Shown: positions 40,959-49,996 of the stretch, piece by piece
Numbering within the stretch: the first letter of the stretch is position 1
Layout: each line of letters starts with the position of its first letter
Assembly (NCBI RefSeq): GCF_900107155.1
Contig: NZ_FNOX01000010.1
Coordinates: 1 to 64,000 of the forward strand
Length of the DNA stretch: 64,000 nucleotides
Direction of reading: 5' to 3'
DNA from: Pseudomonas salomonii
GTDB taxonomy: Bacteria > Pseudomonadota > Gammaproteobacteria > Pseudomonadales > Pseudomonadaceae
Made by a program: the position numbers and the translations under genes
Notes under the pieces: model-generated
What the model was told of the DNA's origin: nothing
The model's database searches: none
Seen by the model: the letters and a program-made list of their open reading frames with translations, nothing else

Positions 40959-42134
40959 ATGCCAAGGAATGCAGACAACGAACGTCACTGGCACGCCGTC
41001 GCCCAGCGCTACGAGCTGGAGCCCGGCCCGATCAACCTGGAAAACGGTTACTTCGGGCGCATGAGCCGTGCTGTACAGGCGCAGTATCTGGAGCACGTTG
41101 CGTTTATCAACCGCAGCAATTCGCTGTATGTGCGTCAGCGCTTCGAGCAGGGTGAAAACGTCGAGATCCGTCGCCAACTGGCCGGGCTGATCGATGCAGA
41201 CCCCGACGCCATCGCCTTCACCCGCAACGCCACCGAGGCATTACAGTCGCTGATCCGTAACTACAACGGCCTGCGGCCGGGCGATCAGGTGCTGATCAGT
41301 GATCTGGAGTACGACACGGTCAAAGGCGCCATGCGCTGGTTGGCCAGTGTTCGCGGCGTGGAAGTCGTCGAACTTGCCCACGCCCACCCGGCCGGTTTCG
41401 ACAGCCTGGTGCAGACCTATCGCGATGCGTTCGCGCAGTACCCGCGCCTGAAGCTGATGGCGCTGACCCATGTCACCCACCGCACCGGCCTGGTGATGCC
41501 TGTCGAAGCGATTGCCAAGGCAGCGCGTGAGCATGGCGTGGACGTGATTCTGGATGGTGCCCATGCGTTGGGCCAGATTGAATTCAACCTCGCCGAGCTG
41601 GGCATTCAGTTCGCCGGGTTCAACCTGCATAAATGGATCGGTGCGCCGCTGACCCTGGGCTTTCTGTATATCGCCCCGGAGCGCCTGGCCGATATCGACC
41701 CGGACATGGGCGAGTTTCACTACCCCGCCAGCGACGTGCGTGCGCGCACGTCCTACAGCACGCCGAATTTTCCAGCGTTGATGACCTTGCCGTTGGTGCT
41801 GGAGGAACATCGCAACCTCGGCGGCTCGGCGGCCAAGGGCGCGCGGGTCAATTACCTGCGGGATCGCTGGGTGAGCCAGGTGCGTGGGTTGCCGGGAATT
41901 GAGGTGCTGACACCGGATGATCCGCGGCTGTATTGCGCGATTACGGCGTTCAAGTTTACTGGGCGGGATCAGCACGAGATGGCGGACCGATTGCTCAAGG
42001 AGTACGACCTGTTTACCACCACGCGCACGGGGGCGGCGTTTGGAACCTGTATTCGGGTGACGCCGGGGCTGGTGACCTCGGCGGCGGACATCGATGTGCT
42101 GGTTAACGCAATCATCAAGCTAAGCACGGACTAA
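40959..42134 (+). CDS. Class V aminotransferase-fold protein (isopenicillin N epimerase-like)
   Basis: The 391-residue PLP enzyme has INLENGYFGRMSRAVQAQYL, FTRNATEALQSLIRNYNGLR, DLEYDTVKGAMRWLA, LDGAHALGQIEF and the PLP lysine K225 in FAGFNLHKWIGAP. The pattern is that of the NifS-like/isopenicillin N epimerase group; the amino-acid substrate is unknown. It starts 12 bp after DUF3820 and ends before a single REP. Confidence 0.86.
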   Translation: MPRNADNERHWHAVAQRYELEPGPINLENGYFGRMSRAVQAQYLEHVAFINRSNSLYVRQRFEQGENVEIRRQLAGLIDADPDAIAFTRNATEALQSLIRNYNGLRPGDQVLISDLEYDTVKGAMRWLASVRGVEVVELAHAHPAGFDSLVQTYRDAFAQYPRLKLMALTHVTHRTGLVMPVEAIAKAAREHGVDVILDGAHALGQIEFNLAELGIQFAGFNLHKWIGAPLTLGFLYIAPERLADIDPDMGEFHYPASDVRARTSYSTPNFPALMTLPLVLEEHRNLGGSAAKGARVNYLRDRWVSQVRGLPGIEVLTPDDPRLYCAITAFKFTGRDQHEMADRLLKEYDLFTTTRTGAAFGTCIRVTPGLVTSAADIDVLVNAIIKLSTD

Positions 42135-42138
42135 AAAT

Positions 42139-42164
42139 GTGGGAGCTGGCTTGCCTGCTCCCAC
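42139..42164. repeat. Single REP hairpin
   Basis: GTGGGAGCTGGCTTGCCTGCTCCCAC folds into one stem and lies 5 bp after the aminotransferase stop. Confidence 0.75.
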
Positions 42165-42198
42165 AGTTGATCGGCGTTGAATGTGAGTTTTTTGCAGG

Positions 42199-42232
42199 CA
42201 AAAAAAAGCGGTACACCGACCAAGTGCACCGC
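42199..42232 (-). terminator. Terminator of the zwf-pgl-eda operon
   Basis: On the minus strand GCGGTGCAC pairs with GTGTACCGC (one mismatch), followed by seven or more T residues. It lies 44 bp after the eda stop. Confidence 0.85.
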
Positions 42233-42275
42233 AAAAATGCCGTTAAGCACAGCAACAACGATTCGGTAAATCAGT

Positions 42276-42938
42276 TCAGTCCAGCAGCGCCAGCGCCTGT
42301 GCGGTGACTTCCTGGATGCGGGCCCAGTCGCCGTTCTTGACCCATTCAGGGTCCAGCATCCAGCTACCGCCCACGCACATCACGTTTTTCAACGCCATGT
42401 AGTTTTTGATGTTGGCCGGGCCAACGCCGCCGGTTGGGCAGAATTTGACTTCGCCGAACGGGCCGCCCAGGGCCTTGATTGCAGCCACGCCGCCGCTGAC
42501 TTCAGCCGGGAACAGCTTGAAGCGGCGATAACCCAGGCCATAGCCTTCCATGATGCCGGAGGCATTGCTGATGCCCGGCAGCAGAGGGATCGGGCTGTGC
42601 ACCGAGGCTTCCAGCAGGTCGCGGGTAATGCCGGGGGTGACGATAAATTGCGAACCGGCCACCTCGGCCGCTTCGAGCATGTGGCGGTCGAGTACGGTGC
42701 CGGCACCGGTGCACAGTTCAGGGCGTTGCTCGCGCAGTACCTGAATGGCCTTGAGGCCGAACTCGGAGCGCAGGGTCACTTCCAATGCGGTCAAACCGCC
42801 GGCTGCCAGGGCATCGGCCAGCGGCAGGATGTCCTGTTCGCGGGCGATGGTGATCACCGGCAGGATCCGCGCCCTGGCGCAGAGGCTGTCGATCAGGGCA
42901 ACTTTGTCCGCCATGGACACGGTCGGTTGAGGGCTTTT
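42276..42938 (-). CDS. eda: 2-keto-3-deoxy-6-phosphogluconate aldolase
   Basis: The 220-residue aldolase has the catalytic E54 in ALEVTLRS, the Schiff-base K142 in RRFKLFPAE, and LCTGAGTV. It splits KDPG to pyruvate and glyceraldehyde 3-phosphate, the last step of the Entner-Doudoroff route. AAGGA 9 bases before ATG 42938 decides the start. It is the last gene of the zwf-pgl-eda run, 20 bp after the pgl stop. Confidence 0.95.
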   Translation of the reverse strand, partial: KSPQPTVSMADKVALIDSLCARARILPVITIAREQDILPLADALAAGGLTALEVTLRSEFGLKAIQVLREQRPELCTGAGTVLDRHMLEAAEVAGSQFIVTPGITRDLLEASVHSPIPLLPGISNASGIMEGYGLGYRRFKLFPAEVSGGVAAIKALGGPFGEVKFCPTGGVGPANIKNYMALKNVMCVGGSWMLDPEWVKNGDWARIQEVTAQALALLD

Positions 42939-42958
42939 CATAGCGGCTGATCCTTGGC

Positions 42959-43672
42959 TCATGGGCACCAGTAAATCTCTAAAGTAGGTTGCAAAAACGC
43001 GCGAATCGGCATGGCAGCAACGTCATCACTGGCCAGCGCGGCGCTCAAGGTGGTCAATTTCGAACTGCCGGAAATCGACAGTACCGTGTAATGGGCCGTG
43101 GCCAGCAGCGCGCGACTCATGGTCAGGCGCTGGTGCGGCACGGTCGGCGCCAGCATCGGCCAGCAACGGCGCGTGCCGTCGGGCTTGAGCGCCTCGCCCA
43201 GGTTGGGGCTGTTGGGGAACAGCGATGCGGTGTGGCCGTCATCGCCCATGCCGAGCACCAGCACATCAATAGCAGGCAGCTCTGCCAACTGGCGATCGGC
43301 CAGTTCGGCGGCGTCTTCAAGGTTTGCGGCAACGTTGTACAGGCTGAGGAACCTGGCCTTGGCCGCCGGGCCCTGGAGCAAATACTTCTTCAACAGGCCG
43401 GCATTGCTGTCGGCGTGTTCCACCGGTACCCAGCGCTCGTCGGCCAGGGTGATGGTGACCTTGGACCAGTCCAGGCCTTGTTTGGCCAGGTTCTGGAAAA
43501 ACGCCACGGGGCTGCGGCCACCGGACACTACCAGGGTCGCTTCGCCACGGGCACTGATGGCCGCGCGCAGTTGCTCGGCCACGTCATTGGCCAGGCCATC
43601 GGCCAGCAACACCGGCGTGCGGTACTCATGGGCTGTCACGCCCTGAGGCAGTTTCAATTCAGATATCGCCAT
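42959..43672 (-). CDS. pgl: 6-phosphogluconolactonase
   Basis: The 237-residue enzyme has the NagB/DevB-like fold: SGGRSPVAFF, ITLADERWVPVEHADSN, LVLGMGDDGHTASLFP. It hydrolyses 6-phosphogluconolactone. GGGAGG lies 7 bases before ATG 43672. It overlaps zwf by 14 bp, indicating coupled translation. Confidence 0.94.
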   Translation of the reverse strand: MAISELKLPQGVTAHEYRTPVLLADGLANDVAEQLRAAISARGEATLVVSGGRSPVAFFQNLAKQGLDWSKVTITLADERWVPVEHADSNAGLLKKYLLQGPAAKARFLSLYNVAANLEDAAELADRQLAELPAIDVLVLGMGDDGHTASLFPNSPNLGEALKPDGTRRCWPMLAPTVPHQRLTMSRALLATAHYTVLSISGSSKLTTLSAALASDDVAAMPIRAFLQPTLEIYWCP

Positions 43673-45125
43673 ACCACGACCTCCCATCCCGCGTGATCAG
43701 TGCAATCGAGCTCATCGGCCCCCAGGACCCCGCCGCATACGGCTTGGGCGCATCACCGGATTTTTTCCACCCGGCGATCAACTGGTCACACCACTTCCAC
43801 GCGGCTTCGATTTCATCTTTGCGAACAAACAGGTTCTGATTGCCGCGCATTACTTCCAGCAACAACCGCTCGTAGGCATCGGGAATCCGCGCGCTGCGAT
43901 AGGTGTCGGAAAAATTCAGTTGCAGCGGGCCGCTGCGCAGTTGCATGCCCTTGTCCAGGCCTTGCTCTTTGGTCATCACACGCAAGGAAATACCTTCGTC
44001 CGGCTGCAGGCGGATGATCAGTTTGTTGCTGATCTGCAGGCGCTGCTCGGGGGCGAAGATGTAGTGGGACGGTTCCTTGAAGTGGATGACGATCTGCGAC
44101 AGCTTTTGCGGCATGCGTTTACCGGTGCGCAGGTAAAACGGCACGCCGGCCCAACGCCAGTTGCGGATATCGGCACGCAGGGCGACAAACGTCTCGGTGT
44201 CGCTCTGGGTGTTGGAATTTTCTTCTTCCAGGTAGCCCGGCACCGGCTTGCCGGCGCTGTAGCCGGCGATGTACTGGCCGCGTACTACCTGGGTCGTCAG
44301 GCCTTCCGGGCTGATCGGCGCCAGCGCCTTGAGCACCTTGACCTTCTCGTCACGGATGCTGTCGGCGGACAGGTCGGCCGGTGGGTCCATGGCGATCAGG
44401 CACAGCAGTTGGAGCAGGTGGTTCTGGATCATGTCGCGCAGTTGGCCGGCCTTGTCGAAGTAACCCCAACGGCCTTCGATACCGACCTGCTCGGCCACGG
44501 TGATTTCCACGTGGGAAATGTAATGCTGGTTCCACTGGGTTTCGAACAGGCTGTTGGCGAAACGCAGCGCGATCAGGTTCTGGACGGTCTCTTTGCCCAG
44601 GTAGTGGTCGATGCGATAGGTGCGGTTTTCCGGGAAAAACTGCGCCACGGCGTCGTTGACCTTGCGCGAGGACTCCAGGTCCGAGCCGATGGGTTTTTCC
44701 AGCACCACGCGGGTGTTGTCTGCCAGGCCGACCCTGGCGAGGTTCTCGCAGATCGCGCCATACACCGCCGCCGGGGTGGCGAAGTAGGCGATCAGGCGTT
44801 GTTCGGCCCCGACCTTTTCGGCCAGGGCGACATAATCGGCGGCGTTCATGAAGTCGACGTGCACATAGGCCAGACGCGCCAGGAAGCGCGCGGCCACCGC
44901 CTCATCGAGTTCCTTGCCGACGTATTTACGCAGTTCTTTTTCGATATGGGCCAGGTGCTCCTGCTCGGAACCGGCTTCACGGGCCAGGCCCAGGATGCGC
45001 GTATCGTCGTGCAGCAGCCCGGCGCCATCGAGTTGGTAGAGGGCAGGAAATAACTTGCGCAGCGCCAGATCACCCAAGGCGCCAAACAGGGCAAAGGTGC
45101 AGGGTTCTACGGTTATCGAAGGCAT
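43659..45125 (-). CDS. zwf: Glucose-6-phosphate 1-dehydrogenase
   Basis: The 488-residue enzyme has the nucleotide motif GALGDLALRK at 15-24, EKPIG at 143-147 and the substrate-binding RIDHYLGKE at 171-179. It makes 6-phosphogluconolactone and NAD(P)H. No good Shine-Dalgarno is visible; in its place stands AAGAACAA, a Crc/Hfq motif, so translation is probably tuned by catabolite repression. A HexR-like palindrome is 66 bp upstream of the start, in the divergent region with hexR. First gene of the operon zwf-pgl-eda. Confidence 0.95.
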   Translation of the reverse strand: MPSITVEPCTFALFGALGDLALRKLFPALYQLDGAGLLHDDTRILGLAREAGSEQEHLAHIEKELRKYVGKELDEAVAARFLARLAYVHVDFMNAADYVALAEKVGAEQRLIAYFATPAAVYGAICENLARVGLADNTRVVLEKPIGSDLESSRKVNDAVAQFFPENRTYRIDHYLGKETVQNLIALRFANSLFETQWNQHYISHVEITVAEQVGIEGRWGYFDKAGQLRDMIQNHLLQLLCLIAMDPPADLSADSIRDEKVKVLKALAPISPEGLTTQVVRGQYIAGYSAGKPVPGYLEEENSNTQSDTETFVALRADIRNWRWAGVPFYLRTGKRMPQKLSQIVIHFKEPSHYIFAPEQRLQISNKLIIRLQPDEGISLRVMTKEQGLDKGMQLRSGPLQLNFSDTYRSARIPDAYERLLLEVMRGNQNLFVRKDEIEAAWKWCDQLIAGWKKSGDAPKPYAAGSWGPMSSIALITRDGRSWYGDI

Positions 45126-45130
45126 GATGT

Positions 45131-45138
45131 TTGTTCTT
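45131..45138 (-). promoter_or_regulatory. Crc/Hfq-type CA motif at the zwf start
   Basis: AAGAACAA on the coding strand occupies the ribosome-binding position 5 bp before the zwf ATG, in AAAAGAACAAACATC. It matches AANAANAA exactly. Confidence 0.6.
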
Positions 45139-45190
45139 TTATCAAGTTAAGCTACAAATACCTTTTTTCAAGGCATCACTCAAGGAAAAA

Positions 45191-45206
45191 TGTAGTAATA
45201 ACCACA
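45191..45206. promoter_or_regulatory. HexR operator candidate upstream of zwf
   Basis: TGTAGTAATAACCACA is a palindrome of the form TGTRGT-N4-ACYACA and sits in the zwf-hexR gap, 66 bp from the zwf start and 130 bp from hexR. HexR repressors bind similar TGT...ACA palindromes. An imperfect second half-site (TTGTAGC) lies at about 45153-45159. Confidence 0.5.
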
Positions 45207-45335
45207 ACATTTTCCCGAAATACGCATTCCGAGTGGTGGTGTTCAGCTACCCTCAGTAGGATAGGCCACCGCAAAGGGCCACTCGTCGATTGGTTACCGC
45301 CCTTTATTTGCATCGTCGCCCGAAGGAAAGACTGA

Positions 45336-46205
45336 ATGGACCGCGTGCGAAATCTTCTGGAACAGATCCGGAACCGCCTCGAAGAATTGAACAAGGCCGA
45401 GAAAAAAGTCGCCGAGGTCATCCTGCAAAACCCACAGCAGGCAACCCGCTTCTCGATCGCCGCCCTCGCCCAAGCCGCCTCGGTCAGTGAACCGACGGTC
45501 AACCGTTTCTGCCGTTCGTTCGGCGTCAGCGGTTACCCTGAACTTAAATTGCAACTGGCGCAAAGTTTGGCCAGTGGTGCGGCGTATGTCAGCCGCGCCG
45601 TGGAAGCCGATGATAACCCTGAGGCCTACACCCAAAAGATCTTTGGCAGCGCCATTGCCTCCCTGGACAGTGCGTGCCAGGCCCTCGACCCGGCGCTGAT
45701 CAGCAAGGCCGTGGATTTGTTGATCCAGGCGCGCCAGATCCACTTCTTCGGCCTCGGCGCTTCGGCACCGGTGGCCATGGATGCGCTGCACAAGTTCTTC
45801 CGCTTCAACCTGGCCGTGACTGCCCATGCCGACGTGCTGATGCAACGCATGATCGCGTCTGTGGCGCATACGGGCGAGCTGTTTGTGATCATTTCCTACA
45901 CCGGGCGCACCCGCGAGCTGGTGGAAGTGGCGCGTATCGCCCGGGAAAACGGCGCGTCAGTGCTGGGCGTAACTGCCGAGAATTCGCCGTTGGCCAAGGC
46001 CAGTACCGTGAGCTTGAACATCCCGCTGCCGGAAGACACCGACATCTACATGCCGATGACGTCGCGGATCATTCAGCTAACGGTGCTGGACGTGCTGGCC
46101 ACCGGCATGACCCTGCGCCGTGGCGTGGACTTCCAGCCGCATCTGCGCAAGATCAAAGAGAGCTTGAATGACAGCCGGTATCCGGTGGGGGATGAGTTTA
46201 ACTAG
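45336..46205 (+). CDS. hexR: RpiR-family regulator HexR
   Basis: The 289-residue regulator has the HTH_6 domain (~1-77: LEELNKAEKKVAEVILQNPQ, QAASVSEPTVNRFCRSFGVS) and a SIS sugar-phosphate domain (~125-260: FFGLGASAPVAMDALHKFFR, VIISYTGRTRELVEVARIAR). In Pseudomonas HexR binds KDPG and represses zwf, edd and related genes. It is divergent from zwf. The 210-bp gap carries the operator candidate. Confidence 0.95.
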   Translation: MDRVRNLLEQIRNRLEELNKAEKKVAEVILQNPQQATRFSIAALAQAASVSEPTVNRFCRSFGVSGYPELKLQLAQSLASGAAYVSRAVEADDNPEAYTQKIFGSAIASLDSACQALDPALISKAVDLLIQARQIHFFGLGASAPVAMDALHKFFRFNLAVTAHADVLMQRMIASVAHTGELFVIISYTGRTRELVEVARIARENGASVLGVTAENSPLAKASTVSLNIPLPEDTDIYMPMTSRIIQLTVLDVLATGMTLRRGVDFQPHLRKIKESLNDSRYPVGDEFN

Positions 46206-46232
46206 CAGCAGTCTCCACCAGCAGTACCGACC

Positions 46233-46320
46233 CTATCGCAGGCACGCCAGCGCCCACAGTGAGCCGAGCTGCCCATTTGGAATGCATTTCCCCTGTGGGA
46301 GCTGGCTTGCCTGCGATAGC
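46233..46320. repeat. REP pair in outward orientation, GCTTGCCTGCGA type
   Basis: The left REP is inverted (CTATCGCAGGCACGCCAGCGCCCAC) and the right one is direct (GTGGGAGCTGGCTTGCCTGCGATAGC), with CTATCGCAG and CTGCGATAG at the outer ends. This orientation is the reverse of the normal REPIN. It lies between convergent hexR and mutarotase genes. Confidence 0.8.
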
Positions 46321-46336
46321 GCCATAAGCTCCACCA

Positions 46337-47182
46337 CTAAACCCCGGCCCGCGCCTGCAAGCTCAAATGCGCCCGCTCCCCCGGCGCCAGACTGGCTGCC
46401 GCCATCGCCGACTCCACACACACAAACCCCGACGCCTCGTTAAAGCTCACGCCCAACAACGGCCGGCTGCCTGGATGCCACACCACCGTGTCAGCACTGT
46501 CGCCGGTGTCGATGCACAGCTCGCGTTGCCAGGCGTGGTCCTTGAGCTGTAATTCGCCCTCATGCTGGAACACCCGCTGGCAGCCGCCGTCTACCCGCAG
46601 CTCGCCTTCCTGCTGGCAAACCTGACGGCTGAGCTGGTCATAACCTTGCGCGCCATCAAGCCCAGACAGCGCTATCTCGTCGACGTGACCAATACGCCAG
46701 TAAGCGTGCAACGCATGGCTCAACTGGCATGGCAACTCGTCCTGGTGCTCGGTGCTCAGGCGCAACTCAAGGGTTTCGCCCAGGTGCGCGTGCAGGTCGA
46801 CCTGCCAGTCGCACAGCTGCAATTGCCAGTGCAGGCGCACGCCGTCGTCGTCGGTGCTGCTGTCGAGCAGTTTCCAGTCGATCAGCCGCGCCCAGCCATG
46901 GGACGGCCACGCGTTCTCGCTCGGATGGCGCCCATACCACGGCCAGCACACCGGCACGCCGCCACGGATGGCGCCGACCTGGGGCCACTTGGCCGCGCAC
47001 CACAGCCAGGGTTTCTGGCCGGTGGGCTGAAAGTGCAGCAACTGCGCGCCCTGGCGACTGAACACCGCCTGGCACAGCGGATGGTCGATCACCAACACGT
47101 CGCGCATCTGAAAGCGCTCCCAGGCGAACACCGGTTGTTCACGCAGGGATTTGAAAAAGCGTTGCAGCGGATGCTCATGCAT
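46337..47182 (-). CDS. D-hexose-6-phosphate mutarotase (YeaD-like)
   Basis: The 281-residue protein has the galactose mutarotase-like fold: VLVIDHPLCQAVFSRQGAQL, RGGVPVCWPWYGRH, SHGWARLIDWKLL and VVWHPGSRPLLGVSFNEASG. It interconverts hexose-6-phosphate anomers, feeding Zwf. It lies between hexR and oprB, the normal Pseudomonas glucose locus order. Its 3' end is near the REP pair; a REPIN separates it from oprB, so it may be a read-through gene of that operon. Confidence 0.87.
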   Translation of the reverse strand: MHEHPLQRFFKSLREQPVFAWERFQMRDVLVIDHPLCQAVFSRQGAQLLHFQPTGQKPWLWCAAKWPQVGAIRGGVPVCWPWYGRHPSENAWPSHGWARLIDWKLLDSSTDDDGVRLHWQLQLCDWQVDLHAHLGETLELRLSTEHQDELPCQLSHALHAYWRIGHVDEIALSGLDGAQGYDQLSRQVCQQEGELRVDGGCQRVFQHEGELQLKDHAWQRELCIDTGDSADTVVWHPGSRPLLGVSFNEASGFVCVESAMAAASLAPGERAHLSLQARAGV

Positions 47183-47229
47183 GTGCCACGGTCCTGGAAT
47201 TCAATGTCGCTCAAACCTTGGTTCCCCTT

Positions 47230-47314
47230 GTGGGAGCTGGCTTGCCTGCGATGCGGGCGACTCGGTTTGTCTGAACGACCGAGGCGCTGCGATCGCAGGC
47301 AAGCCAGCTCCCAC
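47230..47314. repeat. REPIN, GCTTGCCTGCGA type
   Basis: GTGGGAGCTGGCTTGCCTGCGAT and ATCGCAGGCAAGCCAGCTCCCAC pair around a 39-base spacer containing GGTTTGTC. It lies between oprB and the mutarotase gene. Confidence 0.9.
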
Positions 47315-47335
47315 AAAGGTTGTGCAGTGCTGCCC

Positions 47336-47364
47336 AAAAAAAGCGGGTAGCCATGGCTACCCGC
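47336..47364 (-). terminator. Rho-independent terminator after oprB
   Basis: On the minus strand GCGGGTAGCC pairs perfectly with GGCTACCCGC around AT and is followed by seven T residues. It ends the gts-oprB transcripts 39 bp after the oprB stop. Confidence 0.92.
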
Positions 47365-47402
47365 AAAATGCGCACAGAGAGAAGGAGCTTATCGCAACAA
47401 CG

Positions 47403-48749
47403 TTAGAACGTAGACTGAATTTTCAGGCCCGCTACCAGCGCGTTGTCGACTTCTTTTACACCGCCCGGGTTTTTGACGTATTGCAGGTTCGGGCGTACGG
47501 TCAGCCAGTTGGTGACGTGGAAACCGTAGTTGAGTTCGACGTTGTACTCGGTGTTACGCAGCGGGGCGAAACCCGCCTGGTCGTAATCGGTAAAACCGCC
47601 TGAAGCATTGAGCAGTTCAGCGGTTTTCTTCACGTCGCTGTTGGCATGGATACGCGAAACACCGATACCCACGTCATCTTTGGCACGTGCGTCAAATGGC
47701 CCTTTATACACAAGCATCAACGACTGGTAGTTGTCGACCAGGTTGGTGTCTTTGTCGTGGAAGGTCACGTTGGCCGCGATGTTCAAGCCGCGCGAAGCAT
47801 CGCCATTGTGAGTGGTGAGTTGCTGTTGCAGAACGCCCCAGTAACCGCTTTTGCTGCTGCGAACGCGGAAGGCTGCGCCGGTGGTGCCAGCATCGTTACC
47901 GTTGACGTCTTCACGTACGTCGGTAGCGTCGGCGGTGCTCTTGTAGTAACCCACACGGTATTCGCCTGGCAGGCCATTGACCTTCGGCGACCAAACCAAT
48001 TCCACCGGCAATACGGTGCCCTTGGTGCCGCTGCCGCTGAGTTTGAAGCCGTTGCCGTGTTCCAGCTGCGACGGGTTCTGGTTGTATGCACCGATTTGCG
48101 CATACAGCTCAGGCGTGATGTTGTACTTCACGCGGATCGCCGCCTGGCTGACCGGCCAGTTGTACCAGGTGTTGACGTAGTTACCGACTTGCGAGCCGCA
48201 GAACGACAGGTTCTGGAAATCGCACGGGAAGGTGTTGAAGTCTTCGCCTTCGCCGAAGTAACCGAGTTTCACGTCCAACTTGTTGTCGAACATCTGGTGC
48301 TGGATCCAGAACTGGGTCAGACGCACCATGTGGCCACGGCCATCGACTTCTTGAGACGAACTCAAGGTGCCGGCACGCGGGTCACCAATACGGTCATTGG
48401 AGATGTTCGCACCATTACGATTGGTCAACTGGATCTTGGCCTGGGTGTTATCCCAGCCCCACAGCTTTTGCAGATCCAGCGCTACGCCCAGACCAAACTG
48501 GTCAGCGTAACGAGCAGTTTTGTCGTTGTTGTAGCCACCGTGCAGGTTGCCACCGACTTCCCCTACGTAGTCAGCCTTGATGTCGATACCTTGCTCGATC
48601 AGCTTGGTACGCTCGCCACCCCAATCGCCGGTCATCCACTTGGAATCGGCGCTGAATGCATCGGCCGCCATCGCATTGGCGGACAATACCAGGGCTGCTG
48701 CTGCTGACAGTTGGCAGATCAGCCGAGTGTTGTTGTGTTGCTTTTTCAT
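47403..48749 (-). CDS. oprB: Carbohydrate-selective porin OprB
   Basis: The 448-residue outer-membrane protein has a signal peptide (RLICQLSAAAALVLSANAMA) and the OprB pattern: KWMTGDWGGERTKLIEQGID, GALDLQ-type strands, GYFGEGEDFNTFPCDFQN, and a C-terminal ALVAGLKIQSTF ending in F, as for beta-barrel proteins. It lets glucose and other sugars through the outer membrane. The leader holds AATAACAATAA, a CA motif. It is 84 bp after gtsD; it may share the gts transcript or have its own promoter in this AT-rich gap. Confidence 0.94.
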   Translation of the reverse strand: MKKQHNNTRLICQLSAAAALVLSANAMAADAFSADSKWMTGDWGGERTKLIEQGIDIKADYVGEVGGNLHGGYNNDKTARYADQFGLGVALDLQKLWGWDNTQAKIQLTNRNGANISNDRIGDPRAGTLSSSQEVDGRGHMVRLTQFWIQHQMFDNKLDVKLGYFGEGEDFNTFPCDFQNLSFCGSQVGNYVNTWYNWPVSQAAIRVKYNITPELYAQIGAYNQNPSQLEHGNGFKLSGSGTKGTVLPVELVWSPKVNGLPGEYRVGYYKSTADATDVREDVNGNDAGTTGAAFRVRSSKSGYWGVLQQQLTTHNGDASRGLNIAANVTFHDKDTNLVDNYQSLMLVYKGPFDARAKDDVGIGVSRIHANSDVKKTAELLNASGGFTDYDQAGFAPLRNTEYNVELNYGFHVTNWLTVRPNLQYVKNPGGVKEVDNALVAGLKIQSTF

Positions 48750-48765
48750 CCCTACATCCTCGTCT

Positions 48766-48776
48766 TTATTGTTATT
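48766..48776 (-). promoter_or_regulatory. Crc/Hfq-type CA motif in the oprB leader
   Basis: AATAACAATAA on the coding strand contains two overlapping AANAANAA units, 17 bases before the oprB ATG and just ahead of the GAGG site. Confidence 0.55.
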
Positions 48777-48833
48777 AAACTGTTTTTATCTAACGCGGGT
48801 TACATTTTTATCTAAAACAATAACTTATCTGCT

Positions 48834-49994
48834 TCAGCGGCCTTTGAATTGGGCCACATTGTCGGCATGCCCGTGTGCAGGCAATGAGGCAGCAGTGCCC
48901 AGGCGTTCGCCGGTTTTGGCGTCGAACAGCAAGACCTTGGACGGGTCGAATTGCAGGGTCAGCGTCTCGCCCACCTGCGGTGCCACATCGGGCGCCAGGC
49001 GGCAGCAGACTTTGGTGTCGTTAAGCTGCACGAACACCAGGGTGTCCGGGCCGGTTGGCTCGGTAACCTGGACTTCGGCGCGAATGCTCGAAGCACTGTC
49101 GCTGTCGCTGGTCGCCAACATGATCTGCTCCGGGCGCAGGCCCAGGATCACATCGCGGTCTTCCAGGCCGGCATCGCTGACGTTAAGTGCCAACTCGCAA
49201 CGCGCCTGGCCACTGTCGAGCAGCGCCACCAGACGACCGTCCTTGCGCTGCAGGCGCAGTGGGACGAAGTTCATCGGCGGCGAGCCGATAAAGCTCGCCA
49301 CGAACTGGTTGGCCGGGTTGGTGTAGATGTCTTTGGGCGTGCCGAACTGCTGAATGATGCCATCCTTCATGACCGCCACTTTGTCGCCCAGGGTCATCGC
49401 TTCGATCTGGTCGTGGGTGACGTACACCGTGGTGGTTTTCAGACGCTGGTGCATCAGTTTCATTTCGGTGCGCATCTCGACGCGCAGTTTGGCGTCGAGG
49501 TTGGACAGCGGTTCGTCGAACAGGTAGATCTTCGGCCGCCGTGCCAGGGCGCGGCCCATGGCCACACGCTGTTGCTGGCCACCGGAAAGCTGGCCCGGCT
49601 TGCGGTTAAGCAAGTGCTCGATCTGCAGCAGCTTGGCCACCCGCGCCACTTCGGCATCGATATCGGCCTGGGGCATCTTGCGGATCTTGAGGCCGAACTC
49701 GATGTTCTCACGCACGCTCATGGTCGGGTACAGCGCGTAGGACTGGAACACCATGGCGATGTCACGGTCCTTGGGGCTCATGCCGCTGACGTCCTGGTCG
49801 CCGATCATGATGGCGCCGCCGGTGATGGTCTCAAGGCCGGCGATGCAGTTCATCAAGGTCGATTTACCGCAACCCGAAGGGCCGACCAGAATCAGGAACT
49901 CGCCCTCTTTGATCGACAGTTCGATGTTCTTCAAGGTGTCGGGCAGGCCGGCGCCATAGGTCTTGTTTACATTGCGAAGTTCAAGCGTAGCCAT
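48834..49994 (-). CDS. gtsD: Glucose ABC transporter ATP-binding protein GtsD
   Basis: The 386-residue ATPase has Walker A GPSGCGKST, signature LSGGQQQRV, Walker B IYLFDEPLSNLD, switch His in VYVTHDQIEAMTLG and a C-terminal TOBE/MalK-type regulatory domain (~240-386). It drives GtsBC permease. It starts 2 bp after gtsC ends. Confidence 0.94.
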   Translation of the reverse strand: MATLELRNVNKTYGAGLPDTLKNIELSIKEGEFLILVGPSGCGKSTLMNCIAGLETITGGAIMIGDQDVSGMSPKDRDIAMVFQSYALYPTMSVRENIEFGLKIRKMPQADIDAEVARVAKLLQIEHLLNRKPGQLSGGQQQRVAMGRALARRPKIYLFDEPLSNLDAKLRVEMRTEMKLMHQRLKTTTVYVTHDQIEAMTLGDKVAVMKDGIIQQFGTPKDIYTNPANQFVASFIGSPPMNFVPLRLQRKDGRLVALLDSGQARCELALNVSDAGLEDRDVILGLRPEQIMLATSDSDSASSIRAEVQVTEPTGPDTLVFVQLNDTKVCCRLAPDVAPQVGETLTLQFDPSKVLLFDAKTGERLGTAASLPAHGHADNVAQFKGR

Positions 49995-49996
49995 GA

